DNA of 64,000 bases from Nocardiopsis quinghaiensis (lineage in GTDB: Bacteria > Actinomycetota > Actinomycetes > Streptosporangiales > Streptosporangiaceae): assembly GCF_008638365.1 (NCBI RefSeq), contig NZ_VWVU01000005.1:62001-126000 (forward strand). The letters are read 5' to 3'. The notes under the pieces were generated by a model that did not search any database, had not been told where the DNA came from, and was given only the letters and a program-made list of their open reading frames with translations. Of this stretch, positions 1 through 9,653 are shown piece by piece. Positions within the stretch are counted from its first letter, which is position 1, and every line of letters begins with the position of its first letter. Both the position numbers and the translations under genes were made by a program.

Positions 1-1172
1 AGCGGCTCGACGCCGACTTCGACGTAGTCATGGTCCGCAAGATCGGCATGCCCGGCCGGCCCGAGCTGGGGGTCGGGGCGATCGCCGAGGACGGACGCGT
101 ACTCTACGACGACCTCGCCCTGGCCCGGATGCACGTGCCCCGCCAGGCCCTGTCCGACACCGTCGCCGCCGAGCGCGACGAACTCGACCGCAGGCGCCGC
201 GTCTACCGCGGTGAGCGCCCGGGCCCCAGAATCGCCGGGCGCGACTGTGTGGTCGTGGACGACGGCGTCGCCACCGGCGGCACCGCGCGCGCCGCGCTGC
301 GCATGATCCGCCAGGCCGGACCGGCCCAGCTGGTCCTGGCCGTGCCCGTCGCCTCGCCGGAGGCGGTCGAGCTGCTGCGGGAGGAGGTCGACGCCCTGGT
401 GGTGCTCAGTGCGCCGGACAACTTCCGTGCGGTGGGGGAGTGGTACCGCGACTTCGGCCAGCTCTCCGACAGCCGCGTCACCGAGATCCTGGCCGAGAGC
501 ACGCACACGCACACGCACACGCGGCCGCGGCCCGACACGGCCCGAGGCGTGCGCGTGCGTGCCGGGCGGGTCTACCTCGACGGCGATCTCACCGTACCCG
601 CCGACCTGCACGGTGCGGTGGTCATGGCCTCGGAGGAGGAACGCGGCGGCCATCGGCGGCGGTCGGTCGCCGCGGTCCTGCAGCGGGCGGGGTACGCCAC
701 CCTGGTCCTGGACCTGCTGACCGGACAGGAGCGCTCCTCCGGAACCGGCGGTGTCGAGGCCGGCGTCCTCGGCGAGCGGTTGGGCGCCGCGGTCACCTGG
801 CTGCGCCGGGCCGCCGACGCGGCCGACGAACCCCTGGGCGTGCTGGCCTCGGGTGAGGCCGCCGCGGCCGCGCTGGTCACCGCGGCCGAACAACCCCAGG
901 ACGTGGCCGCGGTGGTGGTGCACGGCGGCCGGATCGATCTGGCCGGGGACAGCCTGCCGGGTGTGCGGGCACCGGTTCTGGTGCTGCTGGAGGGCGGAGA
1001 CTCCTTCGTGCGCGAACTCGGCGAGTGGGCACGCGGCCGGATGGGCGGTCCCACCGACCTACGGGTGACGGCGGGCGCCGAACGGCTGCTCGGGGACTCC
1101 GGCGAGTGGCGACGGGTGGCCTCGCAGGCCCTGGACTGGTTCGACCTGCACCTGGGCCGGGAGACCCGGTGA
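1..1172 (+). CDS. Phosphoribosyltransferase-alpha/beta hydrolase fusion (5' end outside window)
   Basis: The reading frame is open from the window edge, so the start lies upstream; residues before the ATG at 30 already fit the family (DADFDVVMVRKIG). The N-terminal half is a type I phosphoribosyltransferase with the PRPP-binding motif VVVDDGVATGGTA at about 250-290. After a Thr-His repeat linker near 500-521 the second half resembles a dienelactone-hydrolase-like fold. The nucleophile serine region (LASGEAA) is present, but the usual catalytic His near the C-terminus appears as Arg (GAER), so hydrolase activity is doubtful. The same two-domain arrangement is known in actinobacteria (Rv0571c-like proteins). 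The physiological substrate is not evident from context. Confidence 0.85.
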   Translation, partial: RLDADFDVVMVRKIGMPGRPELGVGAIAEDGRVLYDDLALARMHVPRQALSDTVAAERDELDRRRRVYRGERPGPRIAGRDCVVVDDGVATGGTARAALRMIRQAGPAQLVLAVPVASPEAVELLREEVDALVVLSAPDNFRAVGEWYRDFGQLSDSRVTEILAESTHTHTHTRPRPDTARGVRVRAGRVYLDGDLTVPADLHGAVVMASEEERGGHRRRSVAAVLQRAGYATLVLDLLTGQERSSGTGGVEAGVLGERLGAAVTWLRRAADAADEPLGVLASGEAAAAALVTAAEQPQDVAAVVVHGGRIDLAGDSLPGVRAPVLVLLEGGDSFVRELGEWARGRMGGPTDLRVTAGAERLLGDSGEWRRVASQALDWFDLHLGRETR

Positions 1173-1237
1173 GCCGGGCCGGGGCCGTCCCCCTCGGAGG
1201 ATCGTGCGTGGGTGTCACAGGAGGCGGGGGCATGAGA

Positions 1238-1283
1238 AAACCCGCGGCGCCCTCGACGGTTGTCGTCGGGGCGCCGCGGGTTT
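1238..1283. terminator. Bidirectional hairpin terminator
   Basis: Perfect 15-bp inverted repeat (1238-1252 and 1269-1283) with a 16-nt loop. The stem is GC-rich with A3 and T3 at the outer ends. It lies between the convergent fusion gene and the whiB-like gene, so it can terminate both. Confidence 0.8.
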
Positions 1284-1334
1284 ACTCGGGGGCCGGGGCC
1301 ACCGGGGAAGATCCGTTGTGCGCGGGAACCTCGG

Positions 1335-1634
1335 TCAGGCAGCGTTGGCGCGGCGCATACGGCGACGGCGCTCGGAAGCGCGCTCGTCCTCGTTCAGACC
1401 GCCCCAGGTTCCGTACTTCTCCGGACGCGAGATCGCGTAGTCCAGGCAGTCGGTTCGAACCGGGCAGGCCGCACAGATCTCCTTGGCCTTGCGCTCGCGG
1501 ATCTCCCGCTCCGGCTGGCGTTCGCCGTCCGGGCCGAAGAAGAGCACAAGGTCCTCGCCCCGGCACGCGGCGGCATCCTGCCACCCCCAGCTCGGGCGGG
1601 GGCGCAGCGCGGCCTGCCGACGTACCTGAGACAT
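1335..1634 (-). CDS. WhiB-family Fe-S transcriptional regulator
   Basis: 99-aa protein with the four cluster-ligating cysteines of the family at residues 24, 54, 57 and 63 (C-x29-C-x2-C-x5-C). A G-[TV]-WGG turn (GTWGGLNEDER) follows, then a basic C-terminus rich in Arg. WhiB-like proteins bind a 4Fe-4S cluster and usually act with the primary sigma factor at promoters. The ATG at 1634 has a good ribosome binding site (complement of CCACCTC at 1642-1648). No AT-hook of the WhiB7 type is visible, so the subfamily is left open. Upstream lies a long AT-richer leader. Confidence 0.93.
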   Translation of the reverse strand: MSQVRRQAALRPRPSWGWQDAAACRGEDLVLFFGPDGERQPEREIRERKAKEICAACPVRTDCLDYAISRPEKYGTWGGLNEDERASERRRRMRRANAA

Positions 1635-2435
1635 GCTTGAACCACCTCTACTGAAATCACTAGTAAGCTGTCGAAAAAGCTTCAGTCACCAAAAATTGGT
1701 CATGCGGCGTGAGCGCCACCCCGCACGACGCGAACGCCGTGGGGCACTGGCGATGTTCCCCGGTGTGTCTGAGACCACGAGAAGCACAGCCTTGCGGCAC
1801 TGGTCCGCCGATGACGGAGTGCTCTCACGCGAACGGCTGCGGAGGCGGTGACGGCCTCCGTCCGAGCCGGTACGTAATCATGCCATCCCCACTCCCGCTC
1901 ATGCACGAGGGGTAGGGAAATTACTCGCACAACCGTTACCGAAACCTGATGGCTGTCGACCGATCTACGGTCGTTTGTCCGAGTTTTTCGCACATCGTCA
2001 GATCTGACGCCTTGCGAAGGACACAGCACATCGTATGGTGCGATGTCCCTCCTGCCTAGGGGCTTCCTCTGATGTGCCGATCACATTGCGGTCTGTGCGG
2101 AGTTCCGGGTTCAGGCCTGACCGTATGTCTTCACCCTCCGTCGCTACGGCCCGAAAGCCGCCGGACGCCGTCCCCCGCCCCGTCGGAGCCCTCCACACCT
2201 CCCCGGACCACTTCCGCGCCCCTCCGCGACACGCCGTGCCTCGCGGCGGGTCGTGGTCGCCGCCCCGCCCGCTCACGTGCGTTGGCGCCCTCCCCTAGGG
2301 GAAGGGTCAGGGAGCGGCATCGGAACAGGTCGTGGTGTGTGGGCGTCCCAGACGGTAGAAAGCAACGGATGCGGCCCCTTTGTTCCCGGCCGCGCTCCCG
2401 GCAACGGGACCCGACACAAGGAGGAACGAGACACC
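1635..2435. other. Long intergenic region between whiB-like and yccF-like genes
   Basis: About 800 bp with no convincing gene. The first 90 bases next to the whiB-like start are markedly AT-rich for this genome and probably hold its promoter. TACTAG on the minus strand (complement of 1660-1665) could be a -10 element, but no good -35 was found. Short frames elsewhere lack ribosome binding sites and protein-like composition. Confidence 0.5.
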
Positions 2436-2843
2436 GTGGCCCTCTTGCGACTCATCCTGAACGTCATCTGGCTCTTCGTCGCCGGGTTCTGGTTGGCGCT
2501 CGGTTACGTCATCGCCGGGATCATCTGCTGTGTCCTGATCGTCACGATCCCGTTCGGGATCGCCTCCTTCCGAATGGCCAGCTACGCCATCTGGCCCTTC
2601 GGCAGGGACCTGGTCCGCAGGTCCGGCGCGGGCGACGGCAGTACCGTCCTCAACGTCATCTGGGTGATCGTCGCCGGATGGTGGCTGACCATCGGCCATA
2701 TCGCCACCGCGCTCGGCCTCGCCGTCACTATCATCGGTATCCCCATGGCCTGGGCTTCGCTGAAGATGATCCCCGTCGCCCTGGCGCCCTTCGGCAACGA
2801 GATCGTCCGCAGCGGTCACCCCCGGGAACCCTGGCAGTTCTGA
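2436..2843 (+). CDS. YccF-family inner-membrane protein
   Basis: 135 aa from the GTG at 2436, chosen because AAGGAGG sits just upstream (2419-2425); the in-frame extension to 2253 has no such signal. The sequence is two copies of a hydrophobic unit beginning LNVIWL/LNVIWV, each followed by an IPxG-x-ASxKM-like turn and ending in APFG or WPFG. This is the duplicated DUF307/YccF architecture, with about four membrane segments. Function in the family is not established. It stands alone on the plus strand, about 120 bp before an AI-2E-type permease gene with the same orientation. Confidence 0.85.
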   Translation: MALLRLILNVIWLFVAGFWLALGYVIAGIICCVLIVTIPFGIASFRMASYAIWPFGRDLVRRSGAGDGSTVLNVIWVIVAGWWLTIGHIATALGLAVTIIGIPMAWASLKMIPVALAPFGNEIVRSGHPREPWQF

Positions 2844-2961
2844 CAGCGTTGACCTCCCGGACTCGGGAGAACCAGGGGAGCCGTTCGCGCGTCTCCCACA
2901 CCACCCCGCGGCTGTCGGACCCCAGGCGTCCACCGCGCAACATCCAGAGAATGGAGTCCAT

Positions 2962-4284
2962 GTGCAAGCCCAGCGGCCGGGAGTGTGGGCGCTCCTGAAC
3001 AAGTGGCTCGCCTCCCGTCGAGCCCGAGCCGAACGCCTCGCCAGGCTGGAGGCGGAGAAGGAACGCGCCCAGGCCGAGTCGCAGAGCGCGGACGAGGGAC
3101 CGGCCGAGTCGCAGCGGTCCGGCGACGACGACCTCCTGCGGTCGATCAGCGACGTGGCCTGGCGGATCCTGATCATCGGCGTGGTGGCGGGCCTGCTCAT
3201 CTACGCGCTCGTCTACATGTCGGTCGTCACCCTGCCCGTGATCCTGGCGGTGTTCATCACCGCCCTGCTCATGCCGGTCGCCAACTGGCTGCGCCGCAGG
3301 GGACTGGGCCGGGGCAGCTCGACCGCCGTCTCCATCCTGACCGGACTCATCGTGTTCGGCGGCGTGATCTCGCTGATCGTCACGCCCGCCGTGCAGGGCT
3401 TCGGCCCCCTCGTGGACAGCGTCACCAGCGCGGTGGGCGAGCTCCAGAACATCCGGGTGCCCTTCGGACTCGACCCGGCGCTGTTCACCGACATGATCGA
3501 CGAGGCCTGGGGACAGATCCAGGACATGATCACCCAGAACCAGGACCAGCTGCTCAGCGGTGCCTGGACCGCGACCTCGGCGGTGATCTCGGTCCTGGTC
3601 GGCATCGTCCTGATCATCGCCCTGACCGTGTACTTCGTGCACTCGGGCGACCAGCTCATGGACTGGTTCCTCACCCTGCTGCCGCCCCGTTCCCGTCCGG
3701 GCCTGAGCCACGCGGGCGACGTCGCCTACGGGGTGATGGGCCGCTACGTGCGCGGTGTGGCGGCGGTCGGCTTCTTCGACGCCGTCGGCATCGGCATCGT
3801 CCTGGTCATCGTCCTGGACATCAACCTGGCCATCCCGCTGATCGTGCTGACCTTCGTCGGCGCCTTCCTGCCGATCATCGGCGCCTTCGTCACCGGGCTG
3901 CTCGCCGCCATGGTGGCGTTCGTGACCGAGGGCTGGATCATCGCCGTGATCGTGGTCGGCGCCGTGGTCGTGGTGCAGCAGCTGGAGAGCAACGTCTTCG
4001 CGCCGCGCATCTACGGCGCGTCCCTCGACCTGCCCTCGCCCATCGTGCTCATCGCGATCGCCGTCGGCGCCGTCGTCGGCGGGGTACCGGGTATGTTCCT
4101 GGCCACCCCGGTGGTCGCCGTGCTGGCCGCGCTGCTGCGCAACCGTCCGCCCGCCGCCGGCGGCGACGGTCCGGCGGACGAGTCCGACGACGTCACCAGG
4201 GTGGAGGCGGACACGGTCGTGGTCAGGCCCGACGGGGACGACGGGAAGGACGGTGACGGCGCCTCCGCCGAGACCAGGGAGTAG
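2962..4284 (+). CDS. AI-2E/PerM-family membrane transporter
   Basis: 440 aa starting at GTG 2962, preceded by GGAG. The N-terminal 60 residues are charged and Arg/Glu-rich. A set of hydrophobic helices typical of the AI-2E family (PF01594) follows: a pair near residues 75-125, then VLVGIVLIIALTVYFVHSG and a C-terminal block with the conserved turns GAFLPIIGAF and QQLESNVFAPRIYG. The last 45 residues are an acidic hydrophilic tail. Family members export diverse small molecules or ions (AI-2, Na+/Li+), so a specific substrate cannot be assigned. A GC-rich imperfect hairpin follows the stop. Confidence 0.88.
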   Translation: MQAQRPGVWALLNKWLASRRARAERLARLEAEKERAQAESQSADEGPAESQRSGDDDLLRSISDVAWRILIIGVVAGLLIYALVYMSVVTLPVILAVFITALLMPVANWLRRRGLGRGSSTAVSILTGLIVFGGVISLIVTPAVQGFGPLVDSVTSAVGELQNIRVPFGLDPALFTDMIDEAWGQIQDMITQNQDQLLSGAWTATSAVISVLVGIVLIIALTVYFVHSGDQLMDWFLTLLPPRSRPGLSHAGDVAYGVMGRYVRGVAAVGFFDAVGIGIVLVIVLDINLAIPLIVLTFVGAFLPIIGAFVTGLLAAMVAFVTEGWIIAVIVVGAVVVVQQLESNVFAPRIYGASLDLPSPIVLIAIAVGAVVGGVPGMFLATPVVAVLAALLRNRPPAAGGDGPADESDDVTRVEADTVVVRPDGDDGKDGDGASAETRE

Positions 4285-4310
4285 ACCGGCACCGCGGAGC
4301 GGACGTGGAG

Positions 4311-4354
4311 GGGGAGGGGTGCGGCCGGGGCGACGACCGGCGCTGCCCCTCCCC
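4311..4354 (+). terminator. Imperfect GC-rich hairpin after AI-2E gene
   Basis: An 18-nt arm at 4311-4328 pairs imperfectly with 4337-4354 (roughly 14 of 18 positions), with a short loop. It lies 27 bp after the permease stop and about 215 bp before the next start. There is no U-tract, as is usual in this window. Confidence 0.45.
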
Positions 4355-4568
4355 GTCGTCCGGGGGAATGCACCGTGCCCCCGTTCCGTTGGCCGAGGGA
4401 GTACCCGGGCCCACGGGAAGCGGAGAAACTCCTCGTATTATCCCCCACCTGTGCCGTTAGTCTGGGTTGGTCGGCCAGAGGCGAGCGCGTGGAAGGGCCG
4501 TGCCCCCACGCCGCACACGCGCGCCCGGCCGCACCGAACCGTTCCGCCACTCTTGAGGAAGCCCCACC

Positions 4569-6167
<1,599 letters not shown>

Positions 6168-6234
6168 GCCGGTGGTGCCGCTGGACGCCCAGGACGTGGA
6201 GAGGTTCACCTCCCTCCTTTCCGGTCGGTGATTA

Positions 6235-6265
6235 CTGCGTTCCGAAACCTGGTTTCGGAACGCAG
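6235..6265. promoter_or_regulatory. 31-bp perfect palindrome (operator-like)
   Basis: Two 15-nt arms (6235-6249 and 6251-6265) are exact reverse complements around a single central T at 6250. The core is TTCCGAAACC with its complement. No T-run follows, and a single-nucleotide loop is poor for a terminator. It lies 68 bp after the ABC-F stop and 102 bp before the small HTH gene, so an operator is plausible; a terminator folding with a wider loop is the alternative. Confidence 0.55.
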
Positions 6266-6366
6266 CACCCCGTGTGGGGCCGGAAGGCGTGGCGGACCGG
6301 GAGCGGGATGCCTGATCATGAAGGGGGTCCCGCGAAGGGTGATCGAACGACTCAGAGGAGTGATCT

Positions 6367-6573
6367 GTGAACGACGTGCCGGGAAAGGGCAGGCGGCTGG
6401 TGGGAACCGACCGCTCCGAACTCGCCGCCCAGCTCAAGCGCCGCTACGAGGCGGGGGAGAGCATCCGTATGCTGGCGGCGGCCACCGGGCGCTCCTACGG
6501 CTTCGTCCACCGGCTGCTGAGTGAGGCCGGGGTGGACCTGCGGGGCCGTGGTGGAGCCACACGCAAGGCGTGA
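6367..6573 (+). CDS. Small helix-turn-helix protein
   Basis: 68 aa from GTG 6367, with GAGG eight bases upstream. The whole protein is a compact HTH: residues 18-55 (ELAAQLKRRYEAGESIRMLAAATGRSYGFVHRLLSEAG) read as a helix, a resolvase/sigma-4-like HTH and a recognition helix. A basic tail (RGRGGATRKA) ends it. Proteins of this size and pattern are widely conserved in actinobacteria, but I know no assigned function. It is preceded by the 31-bp palindrome, which could be its own operator (inference). An enoyl-CoA hydratase gene follows on the same strand. Confidence 0.8.
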   Translation: MNDVPGKGRRLVGTDRSELAAQLKRRYEAGESIRMLAAATGRSYGFVHRLLSEAGVDLRGRGGATRKA

Positions 6574-6645
6574 TCCTCCCGTGCGCCCCTTTCGGTTACT
6601 GCTGAGTAATATCTGGGGTGACACCGAGCACGACGGAGGAAGCAC

Positions 6646-7470
6646 ATGACACAGGCGTCGAACGGGCCCGCACTGCCGCCCACCGAGGAGGAGCTCTCCC
6701 GGGCCCGGCTCAAGCTGGCGGTGGAGGGACCTGTCGCCCGCGTCACCATCAGCTGTCCCGAGCGCCGCAACGCGATGACCGGACGCACGTGGACCACATT
6801 GGCCCACATCGGCCAGACCCTCCCCGAGGATGTCCGAATCGTGGTGCTCTCCGGGGAGGGGGACACCTTCTCCGCCGGAATCGACCTCGGCATGTTCAGC
6901 CCCGAGGGCGTCGACGGAGAGCGCTCCATGGTCGCGGGGCTGGCAGACGGCACCTCCACCGAAGCCGAGATCCAGGACTACATCGCCGGTCTGCAGGAGG
7001 GTTTCCTCTGGCTGCGCCGCCCCGACCTGGTCACCGTCGCCGCCGTACGCGGCCACGCCATCGGCGCGGGCTTCCAGCTGGCCCTGTCCTGCGACATCCG
7101 CATCCTGGCCGACGACGCCCAGCTGTGCATGAAGGAGCCCGCCCTCGGCCTGGTCCCCGACCTCACCGGCACCAAGCCCCTGGTGGACATCGTCGGGGTC
7201 AACCGCGCCGTCGAGATCTGCCTGACCGCCCGCCGCGTCGGCGCCCGGGAGGCCGGGACACTGGGCCTGGCCGAGCTCGTCGTCGCCTCCGACGAGCTCC
7301 CCGGCACCGTGGACGACGCCGTCGCCGCGCTGCTCGCCACCGACCGCGAGGCCGCCACCGCCACCAAGGCCCTGCTCCAGCAGGCGGCGGGGAACACGCT
7401 CCAGCAGCAGGCCGAGGCCGAGCGCGTGGCCCAGGCGAGCCGACTCGCCGCCCTGGCCCGGGGGGTCTAG
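6646..7470 (+). CDS. Enoyl-CoA hydratase/isomerase family protein
   Basis: 274 aa, ATG 6646 with GGAGGA nine bases upstream. Crotonase-fold hallmarks are present. VTISCPERRNAMTG carries the CoA-binding start, and DTFSAGIDLGMFS gives the first oxyanion-hole segment. AVRGHAIGAGFQLALSCDIRI gives the second oxyanion glycine and the helix that packs on the trimer, and KEPALGLVPDLTGTK spans the region that usually holds the second catalytic acid. Here the position just before LVPD is Gly, so whether it acts as a hydratase, isomerase or other crotonase cannot be told. It is probably a fatty-acyl-CoA degradation enzyme. A strong hairpin follows at 7544-7577. Confidence 0.9.
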   Translation: MTQASNGPALPPTEEELSRARLKLAVEGPVARVTISCPERRNAMTGRTWTTLAHIGQTLPEDVRIVVLSGEGDTFSAGIDLGMFSPEGVDGERSMVAGLADGTSTEAEIQDYIAGLQEGFLWLRRPDLVTVAAVRGHAIGAGFQLALSCDIRILADDAQLCMKEPALGLVPDLTGTKPLVDIVGVNRAVEICLTARRVGAREAGTLGLAELVVASDELPGTVDDAVAALLATDREAATATKALLQQAAGNTLQQQAEAERVAQASRLAALARGV

Positions 7471-7543
7471 AGCGTGTCCGGTGGGCGCTGCCCGTCGCGC
7501 AGCAGGGCATGTGTCCGCCGGACACGCCTTGGTCACGCCGGCC

Positions 7544-7577
7544 CGCCCGTGCGCACGGGGCACCGTGCGCACGGGCG
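7544..7577 (+). terminator. Hairpin terminator after enoyl-CoA hydratase gene
   Basis: A perfect 15-bp stem (7544-7558 with 7563-7577) around a 4-nt loop, 73 bp after the stop codon. A second short inverted repeat, GTGTCCG/CGGACAC, sits at about 7511-7525. There is no U-tract. Confidence 0.7.
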
Positions 7578-7961
7578 GGACTCCCGCCTGCGGGAGCGGA
7601 CCCGCGACGGGTTCGGAAGCGGTGCGGGGAGACCCGTATCACCGGTGAGAAACCATGGTCCGGCCCCCGCCGCGAGGCGGTTTCTAGTAAGCTTCCGAAA
7701 GCGGTCGTGACATGCCGCGCGCATCCGAGCGCGCCCAGGCCGCGCAAGACGCGGAGAGCGTGCCGACCCGGTTGGCGCCACTCTTACCCAAGAGTTGCTC
7801 GTCCCCCACAGCAGTGTGGAAATCGCGAGCTCAGGAGCCCCGCACCATGCAGGGGCCCGCTTCCGCGTGTGATCAGGCGCGTTTGTGTGATTTCTTCGCT
7901 GGCCCGGCCGTGTGGAGCCTTCCTCGAAACGCTGCCAAACGATGAGGAAGGTATACGTCAC
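7578..7961 (+). other. Leader region of the DEAD-box helicase gene
   Basis: About 380 bp without a supported gene. It becomes less GC-rich towards the helicase (from about 7770) and contains short uncertain upstream starts, for example an ATG at 7847. RNA-helicase genes often have long regulated leaders, but no recognised riboswitch or thermometer is visible. GAGGAAG at 7944-7950 is the helicase ribosome binding site. Confidence 0.4.
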
Positions 7962-9377
7962 TTGACGACGGACACTGCCGTAATGCCTGCTTTCGACACG
8001 CTGGGACTTCCCAAGGACATCGTCGGAGAGCTGGCCAAGAACGGTGTGACCACCCCGTTCCCGATCCAGGCCGCCACCATTCCCGACGCTCTCGAGGGCC
8101 GCGACGTCCTCGGCTGCGGCCGTACCGGATCGGGTAAGACCCTGGCCTTCGGCCTGCCGGTCCTCGTGCGCGCCGCCGAGCGCCGCGCCGCCGCCAACCG
8201 CCCCCGGGCCCTGATCCTGGTGCCCACCCGAGAGCTGGCCCACCAGGTCCGCGACGCCCTGCGCACCTACGCCCGCATCGTGGGCGCGCGTGTGGGCGAC
8301 GTGGTCGGCGGCAGCTCCTACACCCGCCAGATCAACGAGCTGCGCCGCGGTGTCGAGGTCCTGGTCGCCACCCCCGGCCGTCTCAGCGACCTCATCGACC
8401 AGGGCGTCTGCGACCTGGGCGACGTGGAGGTCTCGGTGCTCGACGAGGCCGACCAGATGTGCGACATGGGTTTCATGCCGCAGGTCAGCGAGCTCCTGGA
8501 CCAGGTGCACCCCGAGGGGCAGACCCTGCTGTTCTCGGCCACGCTCGACGGCGACGTCGACAAGCTGGTCCGCAGGTACATGAACGACCCGCAGACCCAC
8601 TCCGTGGACCCGCCGGTCTCGCAGGTCACCGCGATGGAGCACCACCTGCTCAAGGTGCTGCCCCGCGACAAGAACAAGATCGTCACCCAGATCGCCGCGC
8701 GTGACGGCCGCACCCTCCTGTTCGTGCGCAGCAAGTACCGCGCCGACAGCATCAGCGAGCAGCTGGCCGCGGCGGGCGTGCCCTCCGCGTCCCTGCACGG
8801 CGGCAAGACGCAGAGCGTGCGTACCCGCACCCTCGCCAAGTTCCGCGAGGGCAAGATCCAGGCCCTGGTCGCCACCGACGTCGCCGCCCGCGGCATCCAC
8901 GTCGACGGCATCGACATGGTCGTCAACATCGACCTGCCCACCGGACACAAGGACTACCTGCACCGGGGCGGCCGCACCGCCCGCGCTGGCGCCTCGGGCC
9001 TGGTGGTCTCCCTGGTCGCGCCCAACCAGCGCCGCATGGCCCGCCGCCTGCTCGGTGACGCCGGCGTCGACGCCAAGCAGCACCTGGTCAACCCCGGTGA
9101 CGAGCTCCTCTCCGAGGTGACCGGCGCCAAGGAGCCCTCCTGGGAGCCGTGGATCGAGCCGCCGGAGCCCGTGCGCGAGCGCCGCGGCCGTGGCGGCCCC
9201 CGTCGTGGCGGCGGCTACCGCGGAGGTTACCGCGGTGACCGCAACGGCGGCGGACAGCGCGGTGGCGGCTACCGCGGCGACCGCGGCGAGGGCCGTGAAT
9301 CCGGTCCCCGCGGCGGGGGTTACCGCGGCGGCGGCCCGCGCCGGGGCGACCGCCACGGTTCCGCTCCCCAGCGCTAG
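7962..9377 (+). CDS. DEAD-box RNA helicase with RG-rich tail
   Basis: 471 aa from TTG 7962, chosen because GAGGAAG lies 11 bases upstream; ATG 7983 is a possible alternative with no such signal. Motifs in order: Q-motif TTPFPIQAATIP, Walker A GRTGSGKT, PTRELAHQ, DEAD (SVLDEADQM), SAT (LFSATLDG), then in the second RecA domain ATDVAARGIHVDGID and HRGGRTARAG. The last 80 residues are a low-complexity GGYRG/GDR repeat tail, typical of RhlE/CsdA-like helicases and used for RNA binding. The likely role is RNA remodelling in ribosome assembly or mRNA decay, often cold-induced. A perfect 20-bp hairpin follows. Confidence 0.93.
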   Translation: MTTDTAVMPAFDTLGLPKDIVGELAKNGVTTPFPIQAATIPDALEGRDVLGCGRTGSGKTLAFGLPVLVRAAERRAAANRPRALILVPTRELAHQVRDALRTYARIVGARVGDVVGGSSYTRQINELRRGVEVLVATPGRLSDLIDQGVCDLGDVEVSVLDEADQMCDMGFMPQVSELLDQVHPEGQTLLFSATLDGDVDKLVRRYMNDPQTHSVDPPVSQVTAMEHHLLKVLPRDKNKIVTQIAARDGRTLLFVRSKYRADSISEQLAAAGVPSASLHGGKTQSVRTRTLAKFREGKIQALVATDVAARGIHVDGIDMVVNIDLPTGHKDYLHRGGRTARAGASGLVVSLVAPNQRRMARRLLGDAGVDAKQHLVNPGDELLSEVTGAKEPSWEPWIEPPEPVRERRGRGGPRRGGGYRGGYRGDRNGGGQRGGGYRGDRGEGRESGPRGGGYRGGGPRRGDRHGSAPQR

Positions 9378-9396
9378 ACGGCGGCAGAACGAGAAC

Positions 9397-9437
9397 GGGC
9401 CCGGGCCCGGCAGGTGGCACCTGCCGGGCCCGGGCCC
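9397..9437 (+). terminator. 20-bp perfect hairpin after helicase gene
   Basis: Exact 20-nt arms (9397-9416 and 9418-9437) around a single G. It begins 20 bp after the helicase stop codon and ends in TTC. The stem is almost all G and C. Confidence 0.75.
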
Positions 9438-9653
9438 TTCACCGGGGTCGGTTACTTCTCTCGGACACTGACACCCGGCTACGCCCCCCCCCACGGGCCG
9501 GGGCGCGACCGTGTGCCCACGGACGGTTGTTGATCCGTTACGGTCCTTTGCCTCCCCTTCGCGTGTCCGCCCGGGGCCCACCGCGGGCGGCGTGCGAGGT
9601 TGCGGGATGGCCCCGATCCGCCCGGGGCGTCCTGGCCGCACGAGGGGGAGCGC

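Noticed and set aside
1452..1466. GGTTCGAACC suggestive of a tRNA T-arm
   Set aside because: It lies within the whiB-like coding sequence, and no acceptor or anticodon arm can be built around it.
2035..2298. 87-codon plus-strand frame with Pro/Arg-rich product
   Set aside because: It has no ribosome binding site and no conserved pattern, and composition typical of chance high-GC frames.
9190..9370. Short tandem repeats in the helicase 3' end, CRISPR-like at first sight
   Set aside because: They encode the Gly/Arg-rich tail in frame, with irregular units and no spacers.
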